DNA of 64,000 nucleotides. It comes from Volvox africanus. Its lineage: Eukaryota; Chlorophyta; Chlorophyceae; Chlamydomonadales; Volvocaceae. Both the position numbers and the translations under genes were made by a program. Where the stretch lies: NCBI GenBank assembly GCA_030268105.1, contig BSDZ01000017.1, positions 1,654,001 to 1,718,000 on the forward strand. Reading direction: 5' to 3'. The notes below the pieces were generated by a model. It saw only the letters and a program-made list of their open reading frames with translations. It was not told the DNA's origin and made no database searches. Shown piece by piece: positions 12,601-27,700 of this stretch. The stretch's first letter is position 1. Each line of letters starts with the position of its first letter.

Positions 12601-15600
12601 TTAGATTATGGGGGGACGAGAGGAGAAGGAGAAGGGCGCGTTTAAGAGCGCTCCAGAGGCATCCAAACACCGGGTGTGATATTACCTACCCTTACCGCTG
12701 GGATGAAGGCGATCTGAGAAGTGAGAGGGCGCTTAGCAGGCGCGGCGAGGACCATAAGTCGGGAGTGACCGCAGAGCAGCTACGGCGGGTCAGATGGAGG
12801 AAGGATAGACGGGGCCTGTCTGGAGCTGGAAAGCAAGGGGAGGCTGAGATCCGCGTCTGCACTAGATCCAGGACCAGGGATTATAGAGGGTGTAAAATCC
12901 TCTTATCTCAGGTCCTTGACTGATGGAGCGAGCTCCCGGTTTATATGCTCCCACCCATACGCGTGGCTGAGCCCCGTTTAATTTAACATTTCTTATGACG
13001 CAGGTCTGCAGCACAGCGCTGCGGTCACCACCAGCGGCTCCGTGTGGACTTGGGGCAGCAACCGCCACGGCCGCCTAGGCACCGGCCTGGCCGTGCCCGT
13101 GTCCATCGTGGACACCCTCGTCACCACCCCGGGGCGGACCTCCTCACACAACGACCGGGACCACTTCCCAAACACTGCCGCTATGCTGGCGCACGCGCAC
13201 CACAGTCCCATGGGTCTCCACGACGACGTCCAGCTGGGGCTCACCTTCCTGCCCACGCGCGCCAAGTTTCCAGCTGGGGTAGTTGTATGTAGGGTAGCGT
13301 GCGGCTACCGCCACACCCTTGCGTTGGACTCGGAAGGCGGAGTTTGGGGCTGGGGCAGCAACGCCACTCAGTCACTAGGTTTAGCGGACTTCGTGGACCG
13401 GCCAGCGCCAGTGCGCGTGCCGGGATTGCCACCGTGCAGCGCGGTCTCGGCGGCGACCGTTTCGGCAGCCATTTCCATGGAGGGGCACCTATACCTGTGG
13501 GGCAGCGACTCGTACCTGAACCCCTGGGTGCATCGAAATCGGGTTGGCGGGCCACAGGGTGCAGCTATGACGCCCAGGAGCGCCTCCCTGCCTCTCATCC
13601 ACAGGTAGGGTAAGCAAATCAGCAGTAGATTATCTTTTGAGCACTTGATAGTGACACGAGCGCACGCACGTGTGTCAATCTTAATGATTGAGTTGAACGT
13701 CAGTTGACGAGGACAAAGTTGCCTGGTCATGGTAAGAAACGCCATGCGTCCGGCGTGGGACGGGAAGGGCCTGCTGCCGGTTCTGTTGCATTTGGCCTGT
13801 AATTGTGAATGACAGGGCAGTAGCAGAGCTCAACGCAGCTGCTCGTTGGAGTCTGAGCACCGAATGGAGTCCGAGGAATATTGATTTGCCTGCATCTTTG
13901 TAGTATCGACCTACACAGCCTATCCGCCTCCGCTGCTACCGTTGCCAGCTTTTTGTACAAATAAATACTGCCTGGTGCTCTGTTGACCTTCTTAATTTCG
14001 TGCTGTATTTGCTTCGCCGCTACTGCGGCCCCCACCGCTTCCACAGGGTTCGTTGGCTGGGTGCGTTGCGCTTCCGCTCCGTATCCGTGGGGGCTAGGCA
14101 TGCGACGGCGGTGTCCAGCTACGGGCAGATGTACTGGTGGGGCGATGAGGACATGCTGCCGGCATCCATGCAATACGGCTCGTCCAGGTTCGTCCAGGGG
14201 CTGGGATGAGGGGCTGGGATGAGGGGCTGCCATATGAGGCAACTGCCATATGTAGCTGGGCTAGGACAAGGGTCCACCTAAGAGCAATTGATCCACAGCG
14301 GGAGGCCGCAGCTGGTAATGCTCTTATGCCGCAAGTCACTGTCAAGCCTTGGGCAAGGGATGAGGGGCGACCCTGCACTAAGGATGGAGCAAAGGTTGCA
14401 GGAGAATATGGGAGCAGGGCACCGGGAACCCTGCCTTAAGGGGCACTTAGTTGAAGGGGTCTCTACTTGGCCAGTGCAGCACAGCTCAGAGGTGAGCTCC
14501 CGGGTAAAGTGTTGAGATGAGCGATACATGAATAACAGAGAGAATGAGAAGGAAGAAAGAAGCAATACCGCCGAGGGCGAGGGCGAGGACGGGGGACGCT
14601 TTCCTTTCTGACAATGTTTTTTAAAAACATGAAGACCGTGAGGATAGGGCTTTAGGGCTACCAGCGTCCCGCACCCCAAATCACCAGCCACCTGTTTTGA
14701 CCTTCCGGTAGGGTAAGTCTCCCCTTTGCCTCCCGCACAGCGGTAATGTGCGGTGGCTGGGCCGCAGGGCTCCATGCAGTTGGCCACTGAGCCACCGGCA
14801 TTTATGTTTTGGGGTCGGTTGTTCCTTTACGCCTAGCCTTAGACACCACTTCGTGGGAATATCCCTTTCCACACAAGCCCGACTGGGCGGGAACAGGCGG
14901 TACCGAGCGCTCAGCCCACCTTCTTCCACGCCCAGTGTGTATCACCCACCCCTACCTACCCTTGTGGTGGTGAAAATCGAAAGGACCTACATTTATCGGG
15001 TATCTGGTTCAATTTGTTGTTGTATTTTATTTTGCATGCCGCACTTGCAGTCAATTCGTGAACCTGACGATGATTCATGATAATGATTACATATTTGTGA
15101 AATCGTAAGCCCCGGAATGAGACAGGAGGCTCACGGCCCGCAAAACATTCAAGACCAATAATTAAAAATAAAAATTAAAAAGAGGAAAAAGTCAAGAAGA
15201 TAATAATTGGACTAAGGCCTGGCCCGATGGTTCTAGGACGCCCGCGCCGTATTCCGATTTTACAGGGAAGTATTTTCATAGCCCAGCGCGCCACATGAAA
15301 CAATCATGGCCCCCTGTGCGCTCCCTGTATGCGATCCAGGATTATGGCCAAGCCCCCCGAGCCTCAGGACTTCCTGCCCATCCCCCGGACGGAGCATATT
15401 GGGGACGGCAGCGTGCCACCACCCCCGCCGCCACCCAACGATCCGCGTTCGCCCACAAGCTACTTCAGCGGCTCTTCCGCGCTTCCCAATCGCCTCAGTG
15501 CGTTCCGTGTCTTTACTTACCGACCCGTAGGTCGTTTCTCCGACGGCGGCTCCCGCAGCGCAGCACTGGATAGCACCGTGGTTAGCTTCAGTGGCGGCGT

Positions 15601-18264
15601 GGCAACATCACCGCTGCCGCACGAATCCCACTCCGGAAGCAGCTTTAATGGGTATCTGGGCTTGGGAGGAGGGCCAGGACGCGATGAGCACGACAGGTAC
15701 GGGCTAGTTGTACGGTTATGCGTATTTAACGATCGCATCTATGTCTCCATTCGCCCCCGGAGGCCGCCACCGCTGATACTGGGTAGCGCTGGCGGTATGT
15801 CGTACGCCAGCCGACCAACATCAGTGCTGGGCGGTCGTCTGACGGATGGTGGAAGCGTTGCGGCGATGCCGATGGGTACTGGAGCCCCGGGCGCTGTCGG
15901 CAGCGTGGGGGCGCGGAGTGCGACACCGGCAGGATCCGCCGTTGGCACGACTTCTATTTGGAATGGTGATGAGCAGCCGGTGCTCGTGGCATGCGGCGAG
16001 GGTCATACCGTTTGCCTGTGCGGCCAGACCAGGTATGGGGTCTTGGGGCTGAGTTGGGGGTTTGATTAAAGAACTCCAATCTCAAGACGCCACAGAAGCA
16101 ATTCACGGGCTGACCTCTCAGTTTCACGGCCAGCAAGGTACTTGCTTGGTAGTAACCGTGACCCGCTGGTCATGAGCTTAACAGGCTATGCGGCCGGGTC
16201 GTCAGGGGCTGTCTCAATTCGTCCACTTGTCGCGTATGCGCCTGCTTGCTGCTGCGAATCCGACCCCGCGGCGCCTTTTCTCGCGCACCGTTGCGTCCCC
16301 GCCTGGCCCATTCAGACACCAGACTACGCTTGATGAGACGCGCAATGCGATGATGCTGATGTTGCGGCAGTACGCCCGCCACTGGCATGCGGTGCGGCGG
16401 ACTGCGCAGGCGCGGCTTTTGGGCGGTTCACCTGTTCGGGTGCGGTCTCGGTCGCCGGAGAGGTGGGTGTCGGGGACGGAAAAGCGGGCAGGTAAGTATA
16501 AACCCGATATATACCATATTTATTTTCAAACCCATAATTACAATTATCCGTAAAACTACATTATTCAGTGGGCCGGTACCAGCACCGGCAGATGAATATA
16601 TATGTAAGGACAGAGAAATTGGGGCGCTGACAGATCCACGACCGGAATTCCGTTTTTACACTGAATTTATTCCTCATGCCCCTCTTCGTTTTCCGTATGC
16701 ACACACGGCACAAAGCCATTTGGGGGACCCTTCCCTATAACCTGTATACGGTGCATCACATGGGCTCAGTTTCAAACACTCAACTCGCCGCCAGGCTGTG
16801 CACCTCCATCAGATGGACTTGTCCTTTGTCATACATGCACCTCTCTTTCCACTTGTCTAGCCCTCCCTCCTTCCGATTGCTCTTTGGACTAAAACGCCCC
16901 GGTGTTTTCCGCTCCTGACACCCTTGCCGCTTGCATTTCGACCTTCGCAGGCGGCCGTCCAGCGGCCGTAGCACGCGCAGCGTGTTTGGTGTAAACCGCG
17001 CTCAGTTGCCCTTGCTTCAGGACGTGTGCAAGGACCCCTTCCCGTACATTGAGCTGGATGAGCGGCCCACTGACCCACGGGACGAGCTTTGTACTTTGGA
17101 TATGGTTTTGGTGTTCTGCAGGTTGGGACAAGGGGTGTGTCGGTCTGTCCTATGTCGTCGTTGATATGCATTGCTGCGTTTCCATTTCCATCGCCAGTAT
17201 GTAACACTTATTTTCCAGCCCAGCACTTTGCTGCCGCGTGGCTAGAACGCCAAGCCCTCTTCTGCCTGCCATCCCCTTTCTTCAGATTGTTATGGGTTCA
17301 TGTTTAACGCCACGTGCATCTTAAGCTCTTGTCCTCCTCCCTTGATTTTGGATGCAAACTCCGCAACCCCGGTGTAAACATATTCCTCGTCATACTTGCG
17401 CAGGCAAGCGGGCCTTATTGACAACATCAGCGAGTACAATGACGTCATCGAGCTGTACCGCATTCAGCTCACCAACAAACACGCGAGAATACCTCCCAGC
17501 TTGAAGCACGCCGTCGAGCTGATAGGAAGTCAGTGGGAAATGTTGGGCTGAGGGAGGAGCACGGCAGCAGTGGCTTGGAAGGGAGAGGGAGAGGGGGAGG
17601 GGGAGGGGGAGTCGGAGTCTTGTGATGAAAAGGCCAGCTTGTGTACATATAAACAAAGGACCCTGAGACTGAGGGATTTGGACTGGGCTAATTTGGACTG
17701 GGCCCCTTGTACCTCCCCCGCTTCCGCGTGCTGCTGCGTGTACACCGCTGTTGCCTGTCTCCCGTTCCCTCCCTATTTCGTTGCCTTGTAACCCCCTTCC
17801 TTCCCTTTCCCCAGGAGACTTCTCTAATAACCCCACCGGCCCTATAAACATGCTCGCTGTTCGACTGCATCCTCCGGTTCCGGAGCCAACCATCACGGCA
17901 TCCGGCGGCGGCAGCGGCTCTCGGAACGCGGGAACCGACTCCGACAGCCGTCCGGGCGGCCGAGTAGGCTTCGGCGGCTCCTTCACGAGTGCCGGCTACA
18001 TGCGCAGCAGCTTCACGCGCGCGGAGCCTCAGAACCTGTGGGGGCCCTCGCGGCTCGGTGGCAGCGGCGCCGCTGCATTTGCCAACCGTGTTCTCGGTAC
18101 AGCGATAGGGGTAGGCGGTTCGCAGCCTACCACACCGCTAACGGGCTGTGGCACCGCCGCTGTCAGCGGCTCAGTTGGGCCGTGTCGGGAGGCGTCCCTG
18201 GGGGTGGTGATGGAGGACAGCACAAGTACGTCGGCTGCGGCGGCGGGAAGCGGCGGCGGCGGCG

Positions 18265-18295
<31 letters not shown>

Positions 18296-19242
18296 TGGCG
18301 GTGGCGGGTCTGTCTCACCTGGCGGTGGTGGCAATGGGTCACGACTGGGAACAGCAGGCTCGTTGCCAGGCACTCCTCCAAGTCTGAAAGTCGTGGATAT
18401 GAGGTCGTACATGCCGCGAAACGACAAGGACGAGTCCACGGGTGGGTCAGGGACGGTGTGCGGTACGCATGATGACCGGATGCCGACTGCGCTGGATGGT
18501 GTGGGGGCCGCGTGTAAAGTTGGGTGCGTAGGCGGGTGGAATACTTAAAGGCGGGAACGGGGCCCCACCTTCCTCTGGCCCGCCGCCTCCCAAAACCCCT
18601 CAATATTTTGTTTGTATATAACAGCTCTGGCCTCAGCTGCAGTTTGCGGCTTGTCGCCTTACCCCCGCCCTTCCCAAATACACAGTGTTACCCACGTCTC
18701 CCCACCACCACCGTCCCAGAACCCCTCCGAAACTAACCCAGTCACCCAACCCCGCGTCCATCCGGAAGGATCGGATTCCGTTCCATTAACCTATCCATTC
18801 CATTTCATTACCCCCCACCCGGTTCATTACAGCTTTGGCCTTCCGCTGCAGTACTTTGTAACTCCGCCTTTCCCCTACCCGGCCCCCAGGCCCCGACGAG
18901 CGGCTGCAGGATGCCGATGTGGTGGACCTTCTGATGGGCCTTATGCAGAACCGCCAGGTCGCCGCTTCCGACAGCACCACTTTTCACCTGGCGGCGCCCG
19001 CGCTACTACGCCAGTTGGCGTTGGACCATTTCACTCGCCTGAAGAAAAGTTGCGCCACACCCCTACCATGGGTGTTGGGACAGGTGCGTTTAGGCACGCG
19101 ATAGTTGGTAGCGGGTGTGGTTGTTGTTGTTTTAGGGTTTTAGGTGTTTTAGGTGTTTTAGGTGTTTTACGGTTTTAGGTGTTACCCTGTGGTGAAAGGA
19201 CAAGCACCGGGGGCCCTGACAGGGCTGAACCACAGCGGCCAG

Positions 19243-19274
<32 letters not shown>

Positions 19275-22200
19275 GGTGGCGGATACATACGGGGCCGGGG
19301 GTTGAGATGAGAGGACAGGGAAAGGCGCGGGCGTCCTCACGGGCTGAATGCCAGAGCGTGATGTGTATGCATGATCGCGGTAGGCACGTGGCAAAACAGA
19401 ATATCCATCAACTGAACAGAATATTAATAAAGCACAAGTAACTGCGGACGAAGAAGATAGTGTAAGTATGGGTGTATGGTACAGGTGCAGCGGCTGTCGC
19501 CAATATCGCTGATGATTGTTTTTTCAGCGGTAACGATGCGGCTGTGGGTAGGCTGTGAGTCTTTTGTCAGTCCGCCATATGGACCCCCTCGCTGTAGTTC
19601 GGGGCCCATGTGAGATGTGCACGGTGCGTCCACACGAATTCCATTGCCTGCCCTCCAACCGCACATTTCCCGGAACAACCTTATCCTTTCCGTCCTACCG
19701 CGCACCCCTAAGGATCCTTTCTCCCAGCCGGGAGATGGGATCCTTAGGAGATGGGTCCCGTGTGTTGATTCTGTCGTTTGCGGGCCGCTGTCTGTTAACC
19801 CACATTACGTGTTGACTTGCGCATGAGCGGAAGCCACTCCCCGCCCGCCTCCTTCAGGTCATCCGCACCGAAATGCTCCGCGCGCTCGACAGTGGCCCCA
19901 ACAGCCTCACCTTGCATCAGGCATACATCTTCCTGACGTCGGAACATTCGGCGCCCCAGGATCTGCATTTATCCATGCAGGTGCGCTTTAGCTTGTGTGT
20001 GCTTCGCAGGAAAGAGGGGTAAGGAAGGGGGGACGGAGTGTGCATTGAGGAGTGGATCTCGAAGGGAGTTGGAGAGTACTGTGTAATCATGCGTATGCTG
20101 CTGTCGTTCAGCTTAGACAGCACAACCAAGTAGCCTTACGAGGCAGAACATGTGAAGGGGTTGACATTATGGAACATGGAAAGTGGACAGATTAATTGTG
20201 GAAGCTTTTTCTTTCTCTCTGTCTTCCTCCCCCTCCCCCCCCACGTTAACATCAGTATGACCGCCTTCCTATCTCCCCATTTCTTCAGGATATGCGTCTG
20301 GGTCTGGCCCAGGTGGAACAACCTTTCACGGTTCCGCTGCTGCGACTGGCCCAGTTCATCCGGCAGTCGGGGCTACTCCCCAGGCTGCTCAGCAGGATCA
20401 TAACGCATCTGCATAAGGTGCGGCTGGGAACGGACTTCCGTATGTGTATGTACCCCCTCTCCAACAACTGCATCCTACCTGTTCCAATCCCGCAAGAAGA
20501 AGGGGGCTTCTTCCCTGCCCTATTTCGTTCTTGTGGCTTCTTCCCTACCCTTATTCCCTGCGTATATCTTCCACCCACAGGTGGCGGAGTATTACCTGGA
20601 CCGTCTGGCAGTGGTGGACCAGGTGCCTTGGTGGTGGCCCGTGGAAGTGCTGCATGCCCGCCGGGCGGCAGTCAACAGCAGTGCGGTGTCCTCTTCCCTC
20701 TACCAGCGCCCCGACGTCTTCGCCATGTGGCAGCAGCCCAATAATAGCAACCTGCTGGGGCTGGAAACGGTGAGCGGGGGCGAGGGTTTGCGCGCGCAGG
20801 AAGGAATTGATGGCCTAGCCCTAATCCACGTGGCGGCCAAACCCTATAACGACATGGGCAGATAGGACGGTGTCAGAGTTTTTGGTAGTTGTGGGTCCAG
20901 GTTGTCTTTGCGCAGGTTGGCGGCGCGGGGGCACAAATTGAAGTCCTGTGGAAGATGGGGAAGATGGGGAAGATGGGAAAGATTTATGAGCCTGGTTTTA
21001 AGGGCTGCGGAATGTTGAAAATGGACAACAGAATGTTCGGAAGGGGGGATAGGGCGGGAAATGAAGCTCTGGGATGGGATGAAGCTCTCGCCGAGGCTCT
21101 TACCTCCCCTCTCCTTATATGCCGTATTGGTCACGACCGTCGCGGTCGCGGTTGCAGATCGCTGGTGTGGTGTACGATTTTGACATCCTGGGCGTATACT
21201 ATGGCACGACACGCAAGGCGCTCCGGAACCAATTGACGAGCGAGGAGCAGCTGGCATTGGAACACGCCAAAAGGGACAGGCTTCTGGCGTACGTGCTGGC
21301 GTACATCATGGGGCAATACCTGGTACGTGTGTGGGCACTAGATTACCAGATGTGCGCTGGCGGCCTAATATGACATACGTGCCGTCGCTCATGGTGTCGC
21401 TCATCGCTTCATAAGACCTTCACTTGCACGTCTCAAAGCGAGCGACCTCCCGCTCGCTTACTTCTGAAAATTGAATTTGCATCCTGACACAGGCACTGTT
21501 CAAAGCCTTCGGCGTCTAGTTCTGGGCCCGTTGTGTCTTCTTCCAATGGCTCCCGCAATCTCTTCCTATGCTACCACCCTGGTGTGCAGATCCCCGTGGA
21601 TAAGCCCTGGGACATGCGTCCCGAGAACGTGCTCACCTCGGCAGTGTCCTATCCTCAGTTCGTGGAGATCTTGGCGGCCTGCCTGGCTATTAAGGCCGCC
21701 ACACAGACACCCACGGGGGCTGTGCTCACCAGCGTGCAGCTGCTGCCGACCCTGGGGGATACCCTGCAGCACCTGCCCGCAATGCTGGAGTCGGTGGGGC
21801 TGTGGCGCGAGAAGATCCTCTATCCTTGGAAATTCAACCGGGTCAAGCACAATGACGTGGAGCTGCAGCGACAGGTGGATCAATCAAGGGGTGCGGACAA
21901 GTGGCGATAAAACAGATACATGTCGTGTCGGGTATCATATAGCACAAGTAGAGGAACAGAGGAACACAAAGAATTGTTCATATGGGACAGTGGTTGTGAA
22001 ATTCGTGGTCTGAGGTGCGCTGAGGGATTGCCCGGGGACGGCGTCGATCACAGACTTTGGACGGCGAATCAGTATATGCATGCGGGTGCATGATGTGGGG
22101 TCGGGTGGGCTGGACGGAACGGCCATTACTGGGGCCAATCCATGTGTCGTTAATCCCTGTATCGTATATGTATGCACGGCATAAATGGCTAACATACCCT

Positions 22201-24643
22201 ATCCCCTTGACATAGGGTTAAATCCCCTTGACATCCCCTATCCCCCTAATATATCCCCTTGATGTGGTCGCGCTCCTGTGCCCTGGTCCTGTCGTCCCCG
22301 TTATGCTGCACACAAGGTGGACCGCGCTTTCAGCTTGTACTGCACCATCGACCCGCTGGCCCAGACTCTGGGAATCAACATCTACCAGTTCACTCAGCTC
22401 ATAAGGGACACGGACGTAGCGGACAAGACGGTGAGAATGCAGAGGTGGTTGGGGCAGGAGAGGGAGGGCGATGTTGCGAAGAACTGCGGGTAAGAAAGGG
22501 AAGGGTGAGGATGCAGTGGTGGGTGACCAGAGCAGTTGTGAGGCGAAGGGTATTTGTGCTCGTGGTTACTGGTGGCTAGCCAACATCCGCAGAGACTCCG
22601 GCACATCAGGCTCTGAGACTCTGGTGGTAGATACGCCGAATCCCAAGATGTAGCTCCCAATGGCCCTTGGAAACACCTATCCCGAGCATCGCGGAGAGAG
22701 CGGATAACGGTCCATCCAAGCTACCGCGATTTCCTCACCCTCTCTTATTCCTCTCCGACCCGCATTGTCCTCCTGAATCCCTTGTAACTTGTTCCTAAGC
22801 CGCGATTCGTGCGTCCGCCTGGGGAAACGAAGCATGGACCTAGTCACCCTAGCCTACGGGCGCCAGATCCCGGGTCACGCACTGCCTGATGTCTATCCCG
22901 CTCATCTTTTTCATCCACGACATGAACCCCACACCTTACCCGAGACCTCACCCCACACCTCACCCCGAGGCCTCCAGCTGACTATGGAGCGCATACAGGA
23001 GATATTCGCAGCGGTCGCATTGGTGCGGGTGCGCAGCGTGCCAACGCTTCGGAGCAAGGTGGGGCCCGCAAGACAGGACGACAACATGGAATGGACGGGA
23101 TTAACAGCGGCGCAGATCATCCGTCTGTCCACTTCGCAATTCGCATATACCGGTAAGTCATATCGGATGGGTTCTGGGATGGTGGGCGCTGGACAAGGGC
23201 TGGGCGTGGCGTGGGGCCGTGGGTACGGTGGGTACGGTGGGTATGGTAAGTGCTATTAATGATTGTCCTAATAAGAATTAATCGGAAAATCTCATAAGAA
23301 ACATTGGAGAGGGAACGACGTAAAATTTCAAAAAGTTTTGAATTGAAGTCCGGTCCTGCCAGACGTGATACAGAACGCATCCCCGTATATTCGACATGCA
23401 AGTGTCATAACGACCTGGTTACGCAGCTGCATACGCAGTCTGGAATTGATGTCATCTACATCCTTCAACCCCCAACTCATTCCTTAACCACTCCGAGAAT
23501 ATCCACCATCCGTTGAATGCCCTCTTCCCGCCCAGTTGCGCAACACAAGCTGGAGGAGCACCTAACCTTACGGGAAAAGGCCATGGCCGCCTGGAAGCCC
23601 AGAGAAGGCGCTGCTAGCCTCGGGGCCGGCACGGTGTCATTGGCCATGGCTCTGCGGGAGGCAGCCCAGCGCACCGCCGCTGAGGTTGATGAGACGGAGG
23701 CAGGGATTGTACGGCCTGGGGCTGCACAGGCCGCGTCGCCGGCGCGGTCCGCCTGGTCCATCAACAGCCGCCATGCCAGCGTCCCGGGGAGTTTGGCCAC
23801 AGCCGGTTCTGTCGGCGGCGTCGGTGCCGGAGGCTCTGGTGGCGGCGGCGGCTGCGGTGCCGACTGCGGTGGCAGTCCAATGGGGACCCCCTTTCAATTT
23901 GGCATCCAAGCCGCCATCGCCCAGGCCACCACCACCGGCACTGCCTCCCTTGCCAGCTCCTCCGTATTCGTTTCGAAGCTCCGCCGCCCTGGCGCACGCC
24001 GCAGCGGCCGCCCCCGTGACCTGGCGGGTCTCCTCCGGAACCGCCGTCAGAGCGGCGGCGGCCTGGTCAGCTTCGCGGCGCCGCTGGATGACAGCAGCGA
24101 TCCGTACGCAACGGGCCGAGAGCGCTCATCTACGCACCTTGGTGCTGGGTCCAGCGGCGGACCATTGATCTCGCAAGACGGCTCGTTTGCCGTACTGGCT
24201 GTCGGCAGCAGCACTAACGATGGCGCCTTTGGCGTTGGGCTGGCGACGGAGGATGAGATAGATATGCGGATGTCGTGGCCCAGCTTCACCACGGATCAGT
24301 TTGCGGAGAGCGATCTGGAGTCGGCTGCGGGAGGAGATAACAGCATCAACGGATCCCAGGTGGGGAGGGGGGACCAAACCCGGGATTTTGCGCACTATCA
24401 GGTAGTTGCGGTGGTACAGCTGGTTGGGTGGTAGTGAGGGTAGTGGTAATGGGGATGAAGGTGATGGGTGAAAATCAAACCTAGGATCCTCACTTTGATA
24501 CTGACGATATTTTTCCGGACATATACATCCCTGCCTATGCGCATAAAACGCACGCGCGGCGCCCCCCCCCCACACACATACACACACGCACATACACACA
24601 CACATACACACACATACACACACATACACACACATACACACAC

Positions 24644-24674
<31 letters not shown>

Positions 24675-24685
24675 TACACTTACAC

Positions 24686-24750
<65 letters not shown>

Positions 24751-27700
24751 TACACATACACACACATACACACACATACACACACGCATACACACATACA
24801 CACACATACACACACACATACACACACACATACACACACATACACACACATACACATACACACACACATACACACACACATACACACACATACACATACA
24901 CACACATACACACGCATACATACACACACATACACACACATACACACACACATACACACACATACACACACACATACATACACACGCATAACGTAGTAGG
25001 CCGGCCCGCGGTTCCATTCAGACCCTTACGCTCTGTCTGTTGGGAATCCTCATTTAACTCCCACCACCCTTAAACGCGCACACACCACCCCCACTTTCTC
25101 CCCTTCTCTCAGCCGGGCAGTCGGCAGGTCAGTCCGAACCGGGGCCGTAGTCCTCTGAATGGCTATCGCCGCATCGGCGGAGGCGGCGGTCCGCCCAATG
25201 GCACTGGCTCGGGAACCGGCGGCGGAAGCGCCAGCGCCGTCTCTGGTGGTGAAGATGAGACCCTCGTCGTCAGTCTGTCGGGTCTGCCTCATCCAGCCCT
25301 GGAGCTGGCCACGGCGGAGGTTCTCGGGCACGCTGCGAGTGGCGCAAATCCGAAAGACCAACGGTCTCGGCCACCGCACAACTACACCCAGGTGGAGGAC
25401 ATCTTCCGCATGCTAAGGACACCCGAGGGGCCCCTGCCGCCGCCGCCACCGCCTCTACCCGGGGATCGCCTCACGGACGAGTCAGATCGGGAGGGAGGCG
25501 CTGGAGAAGACAGCGGCGGCGGCGGCGGCGGCGTTGTTGCCGAGGGGGCGGCCGGGGCCAGTCCATTGAGTCCCAGGAGTGGCAGCCGCGGCCGAAGGCG
25601 AATGATACGGCGGGGTCTTTCTAATGTCAGCACCGGGATGCCGGTAGCGTTCGGATCGGGAACGCCGCGGCGGACGTTCCTTGATGACGCTGCGGCAGCG
25701 CGGGGTGAGGCCGGCGCCGGCGGCAGGCGGTCGTCCCCGGGTCGGGGTGACAGCGGGCTCAGCGGCATCGACGGCAGCTTGGACGGGGAGCCCAGGAGGC
25801 AGGTCCTTCACGGACGCTCGCATCTGTCACTTGGCAGCCGGATGGGTAAGAATCTTAATAGCGAAGAACTACGGGCGGGGAAAAAAGCCAGGCGGCGGGA
25901 CTGAATGGGGGCCCCGTATAATACGGCGGACATTTCGGGCGTGCGACGGGAACCGGCGCAAGGCTGCGGCGTAGGAAGCGAGGGTTTTGACCATTTCACC
26001 GGGACAATTTTCCCTACACGAACCACGGGTTTATTCGGTGCAAGATCATCAAAGAAAAAGTTATATCCGGAGTCCGTACTTTTGCTCCGTTCCCGTTATC
26101 TTGTACACCGTATAAACCCAGCATCTTTTATTCAATTTTTTGTTTCAATCATGAAGTTGTTGTTATGTTGAGTAGACGAGCTGCAAAGAGCTACGCTAGT
26201 GATCCTTAGGCTAGTGATCCTTACGTACTGGCAACAAGTCCCTGCAAACCTGCAAATTCACAATGTCAACTCTCGGGGGCCCCACGCCTCGCCGTCTCCC
26301 ACTCTACCCACTCCCAATAGATGACCATGTATCGACCACCGACGGATCGGACTACAGCTCCGGCAGTAGCCCCGATAGGAACCGCTCACTGGGCAGGTGG
26401 ATGTCCGCAGACCGGAATCACCCCGCGCAGCGTGGACCCCCCTCCCCCTTGGGGCCCAGTGGAGGGCAAGGCCGTATCGACAGCCTGCGACCGGCGTCTA
26501 GAGCCGGGTCGGTGCGCTCAGTACGCTCCAGGGCGTCTGGACTGGATGTGCTTCAGGACAGGTACGGCGGGGTATCTGACACTGCCCAGAAGGGTTTCGG
26601 CGTACCGCGCGTAGACCGGATGGGGAACTTGCAGTGCAGATGGGCCAGGTGTGGCGCTGATTACGCCTGCTCCCAAATGCCCTTACCCATAACTTAATCA
26701 TGCAGCAGCAGACAACGCTTGTAACGAGGTAACTCCTTTTATCCCTTCCCCCTGCTGGCTGCTGCTGGCTGCTGCTGCTGCTGGTTCTCCGCCTCTCGTT
26801 CAGCCTGGCTTCTCCGCCCCGAAGTCCCCACTCCCAGCGCGGCGGCTCCGCGGATTCCGACTCCGTCATCGGGTCAGTCAACCGGCTGGTGCTCACGAAG
26901 CACGCCCTGGCCACAAGTGAGTGATGTGCAGCTGTACTGGGGCCCACGAGGAGCGAGTGCATGGATAAGCAAGACTCGTGTGTATTTTGTGCGTTAACAT
27001 ACTGGTCCTTCACACCCCAAGCCATCTGTGTAAAACACGTCATGGCTTATGTATGTTCGCTTACCCACCCCTACCCTACCCCAAAACACGCACATCAACA
27101 CCCCACCATACCCCGCCGTGTCCCCGCCCTGCCTTGCCACATCTGCATGACACCATCTCCTGAGGTAGGGTTTGCTTCCCCCCCCCCTTGTCCATGTTAG
27201 TGGTTCCCCTCCCTTATCCCCGTAGTCCACCCGCTAAACCCCCCGATTTCCGAGGCCATACACACACGCTCTGTCCCTGCGTTTTAGCTCGAACTCTTTT
27301 GGGCCACCTACCATAATCCTTTCGGGTTCGTTCTAGTCAATTCCTTCCATTCTCCTTTCCGCCCGTGAAATAGCTGCCCCATCCTCCCCGGCCCTTCCTT
27401 TGGCGCTCTCCAGCCGGCGGCAGCAAGTCTGCTAAGAAGCTGAGCGCCCAGCCGGGTAAGCTGCTGAGTCGCGAGCAGTTCAGCGAGGTCATTCAGCGCC
27501 TGGCAGTGGTCAAATACTCCAAAATCAGCTCCCCCATGGCGGCGTGGAGGCTGCTGATCGAGCGCCATGTGTTGCCCGTCGTGGAGACCAGGTCCACCAA
27601 GTTCGACCGGTAGGCATTGGGAAGGGGCGACACGAGATACTGGGTTGGAATGTCGCATCAGTCAGCGCTACGGAGTGTTAAGATTACAGGGTGTTAAAAG

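Noticed and set aside
24126..25073. Long open frames of Val/Cys or Thr/His/Tyr repeats on both strands
   Set aside because: They are direct translations of the CA microsatellite inside intron 18 and have no other coding features.
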